A stretch of 64,000 nucleotides of DNA from an uncultured Phycisphaerales bacterium (lineage in GTDB: Bacteria > Planctomycetota > Phycisphaerae > Sedimentisphaerales > Anaerobacaceae). The stretch spans positions 1 through 64,000 of the forward strand of contig CAIODZ010000015.1 of assembly GCA_903857265.1 (NCBI GenBank), given 5' to 3'. The translations under genes were made by a program, and so were the position numbers. This document shows positions 45,467-52,913 of this stretch, one piece after another (the first letter of the stretch is position 1; every line of letters begins with the position of its first letter). Under the pieces are notes generated by a model that saw nothing but the letters and a program-made list of their open reading frames with translations, was not told the origin of the DNA and ran no database searches.

Positions 45467-46378
45467 TTAGCTCATCAGTTTCTTCACAAGCGCACGCTGG
45501 AAGTGCAGGCGGTTTTCGGACTGGTCAAAGATAATCGAATTAGGCGATTCTACGACCTCATCGGTAATCTCGTAATCGCGATACGCGGGCAGGCAGTGCA
45601 TAATCTTTACGCCAGTGGGGGCGAATTTGAGCAATTCGGTATTGACCTGGAAACCCTTGAATGCCTTGATGCGTTTTTGCTTTTCGGCTTCCTGGCCCAT
45701 GCTCACCCATGTATCGGTATAGACGACATCCGCGCCGGCGACCGCCTCGGCAGGATTATTGGTTGTCGAAACGCTGTCGGCTTTTATGCCGTTTGTCTTT
45801 TCTATGACGCCCCAGTCGAGTTCGTAACCCTTGGGCGAAGCGACGACCAGTTTCATATTGAATTTCGCGGCCGTAAAAGCCAGCGATTGCGCAACATTGT
45901 TGCCATCGCCGATAAACGCAATTTTGACACCCGTCAGTCGGCCAAGGTGCTCTTTTATCGTAAGCACGTCCGCCATCGCCTGGCAGGGATGCGACAAATC
46001 AGTCAGCGCATTTATCACGGGAACCGTCGCGTATTTTGCAAGCTCGACAACGGTATTATGCGCGAACGTCCGCGCCATTATTCCGTCAACATATCGGCTG
46101 AGCACACGCGCCATATCCTTAATCGGCTCGCGCGCGCCGATGCCGCCTACGTCTTCGGGGCGAATGAATATCGCGCTGCCGCCCAAATCCGACATCGCGA
46201 CCTGGAAGCTGATTCGCGTCCGCAATGAGGGCTTCTCGAAGACCATCGCCAGAACCTTGCCAGACAGGCAGACATCCCGCCCGCCGCTTTTATAGAGCTT
46301 TTTCAGAGAGATGCTTAAGTCAAGCAGCTCGTTCAATTCTTCAGTCGAACAATCGCTTATGCACAAAAAGTGTCTCAT
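45467..46378 (-). CDS. argF: Ornithine carbamoyltransferase
   Basis: 303 aa. It joins carbamoyl phosphate and ornithine to citrulline. The carbamoyl-phosphate site SLRTRISF, HPCQAMADVLT, and the ornithine-binding HCLPAYRDYEI are all present. The start ATG overlaps the argD stop by four bases. It is the third gene of the argB-argD-argF set. Confidence 0.96.
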   Translation of the reverse strand: MRHFLCISDCSTEELNELLDLSISLKKLYKSGGRDVCLSGKVLAMVFEKPSLRTRISFQVAMSDLGGSAIFIRPEDVGGIGAREPIKDMARVLSRYVDGIMARTFAHNTVVELAKYATVPVINALTDLSHPCQAMADVLTIKEHLGRLTGVKIAFIGDGNNVAQSLAFTAAKFNMKLVVASPKGYELDWGVIEKTNGIKADSVSTTNNPAEAVAGADVVYTDTWVSMGQEAEKQKRIKAFKGFQVNTELLKFAPTGVKIMHCLPAYRDYEITDEVVESPNSIIFDQSENRLHFQRALVKKLMS

Positions 46379-47556
46379 TTTGTCTCGCCCATCACACTAT
46401 CAAGGATACTTATCGCCTCGTCGATTTGCCCTTTCGTAACAATCATCGCGGGCATAAAACGCAGCACGGTATTGTTCGTGCAATTGATACGCAGGCCCCG
46501 CGCGAGGCACTTATCGACTATTGCCGCGCCAGGCGAAGAAAGCTGCACGCCAATCATAAGGCCTTTTCCGCGAACTTCCTTGATGATGTCGTATTTTTCG
46601 CCGAGCTGTTCGAGTTTTTGTTTTGCGTATTCGCCCATCTTTACAGCGTTTTCGATGAGGTTATCTTCTTCAATCGCCTCGACGACCGCGATACCCGCCG
46701 CACAGGCAATACAATTTCCGCCGAATGTTGAGGCGTGTTTGCCGGGGACCAATTTGGCAGCGAGCTCCTCTTTTGCCATCATCGCACCGATTGCCACACC
46801 GCCGCCCAGCGCCTTTGCCAGCGTAATAATATCCGGCTCAACATCATTATGTTGATACGCGAACCATTTGCCCGTCCGCCCCATCCCGGTCTGCACCTCG
46901 TCGAATATCATCACCGCGCCTTTTTCATCGCACAACTGGCGAATCGCCTCGACGTATTCCTTCGTCGCGACGTTAATACCACCTTCGCCCTGAATCGGCT
47001 CAATCATCACCGCGCAAACCTCGTCGGTGAACGCCTTTTCAAGTGCGCTTATATCGTTGTAAGGCACGTAAACGAAGCCGGGCAGCAAAGGCAAAAAACC
47101 TTCGTGATATTTGGGCTGAGCCGTAGCAGTAACCGTGGCGAAAGTCCGCCCGTGGAAGCTGCCTTCGGCTGTGATGAATTTGTATTTGCCCTCGGCTGTC
47201 GCCAGACGCGCCAATTTCAAAGCTCCCTCGTTTGCCTCCGCGCCGCTGTTGCAGAAAAAGCACTTTCCGCCGAATCCGCGTTCGCTAATCAGTTTCGCCA
47301 ACTGGCCCTGCTGCTCTGAGTAAAAAGTGTTATCGATATGCAGAAGCTCGCCCGCCTGCTTGCGAATCGCATCGACTACTTTCGGATGACAATGGCCTAT
47401 TCCGCTGACCGCCCAGCCGGGGAACATATCGAGAATCTTGTTGCCCTCGGCGTCGTAAAGATAACATCCTTCACCCTTAACAATCACACGCGGCAGCCGT
47501 TTGTAATTCGCGATTACGTATTTACTGTAAAGCTCTATCGTTTCCTGCGTCGTCAT
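46375..47556 (-). CDS. argD: Acetylornithine aminotransferase
   Basis: Class III PLP enzyme that makes N-acetylornithine. The PLP-binding Lys lies in ITLAKALGGGVAIGAM; FFCNSGAEANEGALKLAR and IFDEVQTGMGRTGKW are typical. The track's start is a TTG at 47568; I prefer ATG 47556. The argB-argD junction is repeat text (words of the GAATTGAGAAT family), which leaves a poor Shine-Dalgarno, so the start is not certain. Translation may be coupled to argB. Confidence 0.94.
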   Translation of the reverse strand: MTTQETIELYSKYVIANYKRLPRVIVKGEGCYLYDAEGNKILDMFPGWAVSGIGHCHPKVVDAIRKQAGELLHIDNTFYSEQQGQLAKLISERGFGGKCFFCNSGAEANEGALKLARLATAEGKYKFITAEGSFHGRTFATVTATAQPKYHEGFLPLLPGFVYVPYNDISALEKAFTDEVCAVMIEPIQGEGGINVATKEYVEAIRQLCDEKGAVMIFDEVQTGMGRTGKWFAYQHNDVEPDIITLAKALGGGVAIGAMMAKEELAAKLVPGKHASTFGGNCIACAAGIAVVEAIEEDNLIENAVKMGEYAKQKLEQLGEKYDIIKEVRGKGLMIGVQLSSPGAAIVDKCLARGLRINCTNNTVLRFMPAMIVTKGQIDEAISILDSVMGETK

Positions 47557-47578
47557 TTCTGTTTTCAATTCTCCATTC

Positions 47579-48454
47579 TTACTTCACAATTTCCGTTCCA
47601 ACGCCTTTGTCGGTGTAAATCTCAAGCAAAAGCGAATGTTCAATCTGCCCGTCGATAATATGCGCCTTTTTGACGCCCGCCTCAAGAGCGATTAAACACG
47701 CCTCGACCTTGGGAAACATCGCGTCGGTAATGATTTTCGCGTCAATCATTTCCTTAATCTGCTGCTCATTCAAGCTCGAAACCCAGCTATTGGGGTCTTT
47801 CATATCCATTCGAATCCCGTGCGTATCGCTGACCATTACTAATTTCTCGGCTTCGACCGCCGCCGCAACTTTGCCCGCCGCGGTATCGGCGTTGACATTC
47901 AGTGTGCCGCCGAACTGGTCCATCGCGACCGATGCGATTACCGGTATCGTCCCGTCGGCACAAAGCGTCTTCAAAAGCTGGCCGTTGACTTCAGTAACCT
48001 TGCCTACAAAACCCAAATCGATTTTGCGGCCGTCAGCCCCGTCGAGCCGCAATTGTTCCGCAAACAGCACGCAACTGCTCAGCGTATGAAGCGCCATCGT
48101 CCGGCAGCCCAGCTCGCCCAGCACTTTGCACACCGGGTCATTTACGCTGTGAACCAGCGTGTGTTCGACTATCCGCAGCGTCCGCTCGTCAGTATAGCGT
48201 CTGCCCTGCACCCAGACCGGCTCCAGCCCCGCCTCGTTCATCGCGCGGGTTATCGCCTTGCCGCCTCCGTGGACGATTATCGTCCTGATGCCTACCGTTG
48301 ACATAAACGCCACGTCGGTCAGCAGCTTTTTTTGCAGACATTCGTCGTCCAGAACGCTGCCGCCCAATTTCACCACCACTATCTTGCCCCGGAACTTGCG
48401 AATATACGCCATCGCCTCAATCAATCCCTGGGCCTTGGTAATAGCTTCTTCCAC
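47579..48454 (-). CDS. argB: Acetylglutamate kinase
   Basis: 291 aa from GTG 48454, with GGAG eight bases before it. It phosphorylates N-acetylglutamate in arginine synthesis. Landmarks are VVKLGGSVLDDECL, TIIVHGGGKAI, GRRYTDERTLRIVE and NVNADTAAGKVAAAVEAEKLVMVSD. It is the first gene of the operon. The remaining arginine genes (argC, argJ, argG, argH) are not in the window. Confidence 0.95.
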   Translation of the reverse strand: MEEAITKAQGLIEAMAYIRKFRGKIVVVKLGGSVLDDECLQKKLLTDVAFMSTVGIRTIIVHGGGKAITRAMNEAGLEPVWVQGRRYTDERTLRIVEHTLVHSVNDPVCKVLGELGCRTMALHTLSSCVLFAEQLRLDGADGRKIDLGFVGKVTEVNGQLLKTLCADGTIPVIASVAMDQFGGTLNVNADTAAGKVAAAVEAEKLVMVSDTHGIRMDMKDPNSWVSSLNEQQIKEMIDAKIITDAMFPKVEACLIALEAGVKKAHIIDGQIEHSLLLEIYTDKGVGTEIVK

Positions 48455-48663
48455 GCCTTTGTCTCCAAATAAATCAGTGTGCGTAAAACTGTAAGTTTAT
48501 GATTGCTATAGGCACACGTCAATCAGCAATTTTCCCCAATATCAATTCTCTGCCCAATTTTTCACAATCGACGGCGTAAAATAACCGTAAAAACTTCCTG
48601 TTTCAATCATCAGCACAGTAATTGCCAAACCGTTTAACAAACCGCAGGCAGTGGTTTTCGTGG

Positions 48664-48692
48664 TTGCTACACAGCGCTCGGGCCTGTATACT
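48664..48692 (+). promoter_or_regulatory. Promoter of the AI-2E family gene
   Basis: TTGCTA (48664-48669), a 17-base spacer and TATACT (48687-48692); the predicted start of transcription leaves a leader of about 23 bases to ATG 48722. Confidence 0.65.
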
Positions 48693-48721
48693 CATGCGGG
48701 TTGGCGAACGGGGAAATTAAA

Positions 48722-49852
48722 ATGATTAAGAATCAGCAAAGAATCGAACAGATAGCGGGACTAATCCTCATCGGCGCGATTATCGTCGGCTGCGCGTTTG
48801 TGCTGCGGCTGTTTGCTCTGGCTATTCTCTGGGCGGCTATCCTGTGTTTTGCCACATGGCCTTTGCGTGAGCTGTTATTGAAATGGTTTCGCGGCCGGCA
48901 CAATCTCACCGCGACAGTGATGACTATCGTTCTTTCGCTCGTGCTTTTCGTGCCGTTTTTTGTAGTCGGCCTGACCTTCACCAACAGCATTCGCTCAGCG
49001 ATGCATTGGCTTGAAACCCATAATGACATGACATTGCTGCCTCTCCCCGCGTGGGTCGAACGTATTCCATACGCAGGCAGGAAGATTAGCGAATATTGGT
49101 CCGACATGACCGAAAACGCGGAGCCCGTCTTAAACCAGCTCAAGCCCTGGTTTCAGGAAGCCGGGTTGTGGCTGCTCAAACACAGCCTCGATTTTGCACA
49201 GGGTGTTTTCAACCTCGCGATGAGCGTGCTGATTGCTTTTTTTCTATACCGTGACGGCGAAGGGATTATCGCTAATCTTCGTGAGGCCTTCAAACGGATT
49301 GGCGGCGACTATGCTCAGCGCCTGATGGATGTCGTCAAGACGACTGTCCGCAGCGTCGTGTATGGCACAATAGGCACGGCATTAGCTCAGGGTGTGGCGG
49401 CAGGAATTGGATTTGCCATCGCGGGAGTGCCTTCCCCAATGCTGCTTGCGCTGTTTACCTTTATCCTGGGTCTCATTCCATTTGGCCCGCCGATTATCTG
49501 GATAGGCGCATCCTTATGGCTCTTTGCTGATGGACATATCGGATGGGGTATTTTTATGATTTTCTATGGCTTGTTATGTATCAGCGGGATTGATAACTTC
49601 GTAAAACCATACCTCATCAGCCGGGGATCTAAGTTGTCGTTTATCGTTATGTTTATCGGCGTCCTCGGCGGTCTCGCGACTTTCGGCTTAATCGGCGTTT
49701 TTCTTGGGCCCACCCTGCTGGCTGTGGGTTACAGCCTGGCACACGAGATTCTAACCGATCGCCGCTCCGCCCTTGCGCCTAAACCAGCGAGCAAACAGCA
49801 AAATCCTTCGGCTGAGAAGACCATCGGAGTCGATGGAAAAATTAACAATTGA
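48722..49852 (+). CDS. AI-2E family transporter
   Basis: 376 aa from ATG 48722 (GGGGAAATTAAA before it); the track's TTG is seven codons upstream. About eight membrane helices with a long extracytoplasmic stretch (residues ~90-150) match the AI-2E/UPF0118 family. The last part has the conserved LIPFGPPIIWIGASLWLF and KPYLISRGSKLSFIVMFIGVLGGL. These proteins are thought to be Na+/H+ antiporters or exporters. A terminator follows. Confidence 0.9.
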   Translation: MIKNQQRIEQIAGLILIGAIIVGCAFVLRLFALAILWAAILCFATWPLRELLLKWFRGRHNLTATVMTIVLSLVLFVPFFVVGLTFTNSIRSAMHWLETHNDMTLLPLPAWVERIPYAGRKISEYWSDMTENAEPVLNQLKPWFQEAGLWLLKHSLDFAQGVFNLAMSVLIAFFLYRDGEGIIANLREAFKRIGGDYAQRLMDVVKTTVRSVVYGTIGTALAQGVAAGIGFAIAGVPSPMLLALFTFILGLIPFGPPIIWIGASLWLFADGHIGWGIFMIFYGLLCISGIDNFVKPYLISRGSKLSFIVMFIGVLGGLATFGLIGVFLGPTLLAVGYSLAHEILTDRRSALAPKPASKQQNPSAEKTIGVDGKINN

Positions 49853-49902
49853 TTTCTGAACCTATCAAACCGGCCTGCGTATATGTTATGAACGATGACC
49901 AC

Positions 49903-49957
49903 GGGCTGCGGTAATTCTCTCCTCTCCTCCCTCCTGACCGCAGCCCAATCTTTTTAT
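49903..49957 (+). terminator. Terminator with long C/U-rich loop
   Basis: A perfect 10-bp stem (GGGCTGCGGT with ACCGCAGCCC) encloses a 24-base loop of nearly pure C and T with two TCCTCC motifs. It is followed by ATCTTTTT. It ends the AI-2E transcript. Confidence 0.75.
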
Positions 49958-50106
49958 AACTACCCATTCCTTAAGCGGTTACATTCGAAATCTGCCAGCC
50001 GCCCAAAAATGCGAAGACGCCTTGAATCGCGTGATTTTGGGCATAAGATTTGCAGGTCGAACCACAAAAAAAGCAAAAAAAACCGTATTTTTTCCAAAAA
50101 TTTCCC

Positions 50107-50135
50107 TTGTCGAACCCGGCTGATTATGGTAGGAT
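50107..50135 (+). promoter_or_regulatory. Promoter of the putative small RNA
   Basis: TTGTCG (50107-50112), a 17-base spacer and TAGGAT (50130-50135); each hexamer matches consensus at four of six bases. Confidence 0.4.
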
Positions 50136-50141
50136 GATTTT

Positions 50142-50282
50142 GTTATGTTATCGAAGCGAGAGTTTGCCGAATAGTTCCACACCGATTAGGCAATATGCGC
50201 TGTTCTTTTTGATTTTTGTACCAACAACAGGGCTGGGATATCTCGCTTTCTCCCCTCCCTCCGACCCAGTCCTGTTTTTTTT
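50142..50282 (+). ncRNA. Candidate small RNA of about 140 nt
   Basis: It lies between a promoter at 50107 and a strong terminator at 50226-50282. No believable ORF is present (the 89-aa track ORF is low-complexity and crosses the terminator). The terminator loop is C/U-rich and has TCCCCTCCCTCC, a sequence complementary to Shine-Dalgarno boxes, as in several regulatory RNAs with C-rich loops. This is inference from layout only. Confidence 0.4.
50226..50282 (+). terminator. Strong intrinsic terminator with C/U-rich loop
   Basis: An 11-12 bp stem (AACAGGGCTGGG with CCCAGTCCTGTT, one G-T pair) with a 27-base pyrimidine-rich loop and eight Ts. No plus-strand protein gene ends here, which is why a small RNA is proposed. 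Confidence 0.8.
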
Positions 50283-50312
50283 CTGCGCCGAAAGCGGCCT
50301 TCCCCTCAGTAC

Positions 50313-51797
50313 TCAATAAATCCTGTGTCCTGTTCGTGCAGTATGCTCGATGTTTATGAAGAAATAACGCAGGGCGTCGATTGGGTGGTCATAAACGCCG
50401 TCTTTGAGGGGTAATTCATCGCCGGTCGGCGTATCGGGATAGTGATAGCAGGTCAGGGCCTCTATCAGGCGAGCACATTTAGGCGAGACAATAAATCGAC
50501 TTTTGCCTGCGCCGTCCCGTATCGCCCGGCGGATTGACTCGATGCCCTCTGCGATTCCGCTTCGGCGATAACGAACATTTATTCCAAGTGAGCGCAATTC
50601 ACGAACCGCACTTGTGCCTGTAACATCGTTGGCTCCCGCACCCGCCGGGTCGCAAAAAGTCGCGATAACTCGTGATTCACCGCCAGGGATTCTGGTCTTC
50701 AACTCGGCTGCGTGAACATCGATTGTCGCGCGAGTTCGCACGTACTCATCAATCATCCGCACCACGCCTTCGCTATCAATCTGAATCCATAGGCACACAA
50801 ACGGGTTGGCAAAACCAAAGTCCAGCGAACGATATAAAGGCAAATTCGCATCATATTCGACGGGCCTGACGTGAATAGCGGTATCAAACTGGTCAAAAAC
50901 AACGTTTTCGAGATTGGGTTTGATACACAGCATCTCGGCTTCCCAGCCCGCCCTGCTGCTGCGTCGCATCTGCGTAATGCAGTCGTCAATTTTCAAATAG
51001 CCGACTGCCTGTTTTGCCCTGCCCGCGCAATCGCCCCACAACGGACATTGCGAACAGTTCCTGTCGGCGCATTTTTCGATTGTCTCCCAGATACACCATT
51101 TTAAAACGGGCGTGCCGGTTTTGGCAGCCGACGAAACGATTTTCTGCATAAGGCCGTATGGCTTGTGCATCGTGCTGATTGTTTCCATACCGGCGATAAT
51201 ACTGTCCGTGCTTTGCGTAGTGAATTTCGCGGCGTTGAAAACATCAGGGTCGAAAAGCTCGACCTCATCACAGCGAAGTTTCTGGATGTGCTGACCCCGG
51301 ACGCTCGCCTGCGATTGCGTGAGAACATCTACCGCCGAGCCATTGGCAAATCGGCAGCCGGTTTTCCGCACCGGTTCAGCAAGAAACTTATCGAAGCCAA
51401 GCCGCAGAAAATCGGTGAGATACCGATACATCCTTCCCGCCTGCTCTTCGGAACCCGCCAATATCCGCACCTGGCAATTGGGTTTGAAGACGCAGTCCAA
51501 AAGCGTCGCCACAGCCGCGAGGTCCGTCTTGCCTCCGCCCCGGTTTGCCCAGACAACGCAATCGGCATTGGCAGGTTTGGGATTTGAAAAGTCGCAATTG
51601 AAACCATACCAGAGATAATCTAAAGGACTGCTGTGTTCCGGGCAAATCTGCCTGTCCGGCACATCAATCCCCAAAAAGACCTTGATATAATTTTTCAAAT
51701 CCGCTTTGGTTACCGGCCTTGTTCGCCTTAGCGATTCATACAAGCAGGAAACACTTTGGGTCTGCGCATTTGCCGGCAGAATGATACCGTTAGCCAT
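50313..51797 (-). CDS. Phage terminase large subunit
   Basis: 494 aa; GGAGGCGTACT before ATG 51797. The packaging ATPase has Walker A WANRGGGKTDLA and Walker B KLRCDEVELF. The RNase H-like nuclease has SLDFGFANPF, TFCDPAG and the C-terminal DHPIDALRYFF. A Cys cluster (CADRNCSQCPLWGDC) lies in the middle and may bind a metal. A working motor is implied, but no portal, capsid or tail gene is present on either side. The small subunit is 2.9 kb upstream beyond a glycosidase and rpiB. Confidence 0.85.
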   Translation of the reverse strand: MANGIILPANAQTQSVSCLYESLRRTRPVTKADLKNYIKVFLGIDVPDRQICPEHSSPLDYLWYGFNCDFSNPKPANADCVVWANRGGGKTDLAAVATLLDCVFKPNCQVRILAGSEEQAGRMYRYLTDFLRLGFDKFLAEPVRKTGCRFANGSAVDVLTQSQASVRGQHIQKLRCDEVELFDPDVFNAAKFTTQSTDSIIAGMETISTMHKPYGLMQKIVSSAAKTGTPVLKWCIWETIEKCADRNCSQCPLWGDCAGRAKQAVGYLKIDDCITQMRRSSRAGWEAEMLCIKPNLENVVFDQFDTAIHVRPVEYDANLPLYRSLDFGFANPFVCLWIQIDSEGVVRMIDEYVRTRATIDVHAAELKTRIPGGESRVIATFCDPAGAGANDVTGTSAVRELRSLGINVRYRRSGIAEGIESIRRAIRDGAGKSRFIVSPKCARLIEALTCYHYPDTPTGDELPLKDGVYDHPIDALRYFFINIEHTARTGHRIY

Positions 51798-51865
51798 AGT
51801 ACGCCTCCGAATTCCAGATGGGGAAATTGAAAATTTGTGATTTGAATCTTAATTAAACTTCAGCT

Positions 51866-52300
51866 TTATTCCGCATCGATTTTTTGGATGCGGGTTAGGT
51901 GCCTGCCGCCGTCGAAGGGGGTGTTGAGCCAAAGTTCAACGATTTCCAGCGCCTCTTCAATCGCAATCATCCGCTCGCCCATCGACAGAATATTGGCGTC
52001 GTTATGCGCCCTGCTCAGCCGGGCGGAACGCAAATCCCAGCATAAGGCGCATCGCACGCCCTTGACCCTGTTGGCGACCATCGCTTCGCCGTTGCCTGAG
52101 CCGCCAAGTATGATTCCGCGGTCGTATTTGCCCGCAGCTACGGCCTTTGCCACTGGTCTCATAATATCGGGATAATCGCAGGGCTTTTCCGAATCCGTGC
52201 CGAAATCGTCAACGGTATGCCCCTTTTCGACAAGAAACTTCTTTATGATTTCCTTGTATTTGTAACCCGCCTGGTCTGCGCCAATAGCTATTTTCATCAA
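51866..52300 (-). CDS. rpiB: Ribose-5-phosphate isomerase B, GGSGNGE type
   Basis: 144 aa. It interconverts ribose-5-P and ribulose-5-P, linking to the tkt gene in the pathway. It opens KIAIGADQAGYKYKE and has DFGTDSEKPCDYPD and HNDANILSMGERM. The active-site loop reads GGSGNGEAMVANRVKGVR, without the Cys of the E. coli enzyme; this is the mycobacterial form, in which a Glu is the base. AGGATACGATTG precedes the ATG. Confidence 0.93.
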   Translation of the reverse strand: MMKIAIGADQAGYKYKEIIKKFLVEKGHTVDDFGTDSEKPCDYPDIMRPVAKAVAAGKYDRGIILGGSGNGEAMVANRVKGVRCALCWDLRSARLSRAHNDANILSMGERMIAIEEALEIVELWLNTPFDGGRHLTRIQKIDAE

Positions 52301-52383
52301 TCGTATCCTTTCCGGTTAATTTATTAGACGGACGATTATAAGGCAAATCGCCCGCCGGCTCAAAAAAAATTACCTCATCCATT

Positions 52384-52411
52384 TTGGTCTGCTGAAAACA
52401 AAACGTATATT
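52384..52411 (+). promoter_or_regulatory. Promoter of the structured RNA candidate
   Basis: TTGGTC (52384-52389), a 16-base spacer and TATATT (52406-52411, five of six matches). It points into the structured segment that starts at 52427. Confidence 0.55.
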
Positions 52412-52417
52412 TTAACT

Positions 52418-52625
52418 GGAAGAATGCCCCGCTCTGTTTTGGGAGGGTTCGGCTTGCCTCGCCGAAGGGTGCGGAAACCGACGAAAGCTGCAGCCAAAAA
52501 TAACTGCTGCGGCTTTCCCAAAACAGGGCGGGGTTAATGTTAAAAAGCTTTTAGTAAAGAGAGACGATGCCCTTTTGGAAGAAAGTGAGGGCAAGATATT
52601 TCGGGCCTGCGTCTCTCTTTTTTTC
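52418..52625 (+). ncRNA. Candidate structured non-coding RNA, about 200 nt
   Basis: Domain A (52427-52533) is closed by an 18-bp stem (CCCCGCTCTGTTTTGGGA, one G-T pair). It holds a TTCGGC/GCCGAA hairpin and an 11-bp AAAGCTGCAGC hairpin, plus a small CGG-AAA-CCG. Domain B (52556-52620) is closed by a perfect 11-bp stem around TGCCC/GGGCA and ends in seven Ts. A promoter precedes it, and there is no ORF. It fits no RNA family I can name (not SRP, 6S, tmRNA or RNase P by motif). Alternatively domain A is a miniature inverted-repeat element. Confidence 0.55.
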
Positions 52626-52737
52626 GTTTCTCATTGCCCCCCGCCCGATAATCATTCCATTAAAATTTTCCATAAATCGCTCGCAATATTTTTTGTTTTT
52701 GCCTGAAGTTGTCATATACTTTCTACGGAGGAAGTTG

Positions 52738-52800
52738 ATGACGGGACCCGCGGGTCGTGGCACGAGGCCTCAAAAAAAACTAAAATTAAGAAGGCGATAA
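52738..52800 (+). CDS. Possible 20-residue basic peptide
   Basis: Below the track's limit as a start, but in its 52567 frame. GGAGGAAGTTG directly before ATG 52738 is one of the strongest Shine-Dalgarno boxes in the window, and TATACT (52715-52720) could be its -10. The peptide MTGPAGRGTRPQKKLKLRRR is very basic. It could be a tiny ribosome-associated protein, a leader peptide, or nothing. A hairpin (52807-52859) follows. Confidence 0.35.
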   Translation: MTGPAGRGTRPQKKLKLRRR

Positions 52801-52806
52801 TTGGAT

Positions 52807-52859
52807 AAGGGAGACCGCCCGGCACATTAAATGAGCCAAAAGGAGCGCATGTCTCCCTT
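52807..52859. terminator. Hairpin with 9-bp perfect closing stem
   Basis: AAGGGAGAC pairs with GTCTCCCTT around 35 bases that include GGC/GCC. No strong T-tract is present on either strand. It lies just past the glycosidase stop and after the small basic ORF. Confidence 0.4.
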
Positions 52860-52913
52860 CGTTTATTTCACCGGCTGCACGTCACCAATCAGGCCAAAAA
52901 CCTGCGGTGCGCC

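Noticed and set aside
50050-50319. 89-aa plus-strand ORF
   Set aside because: Low-complexity, no Shine-Dalgarno, and it runs through a strong terminator; a small RNA explains the segment better.
52427-52625. Known RNA families (SRP, 6S, tmRNA, RNase P)
   Set aside because: None of their conserved sequence motifs is present; kept as an unassigned structured RNA.
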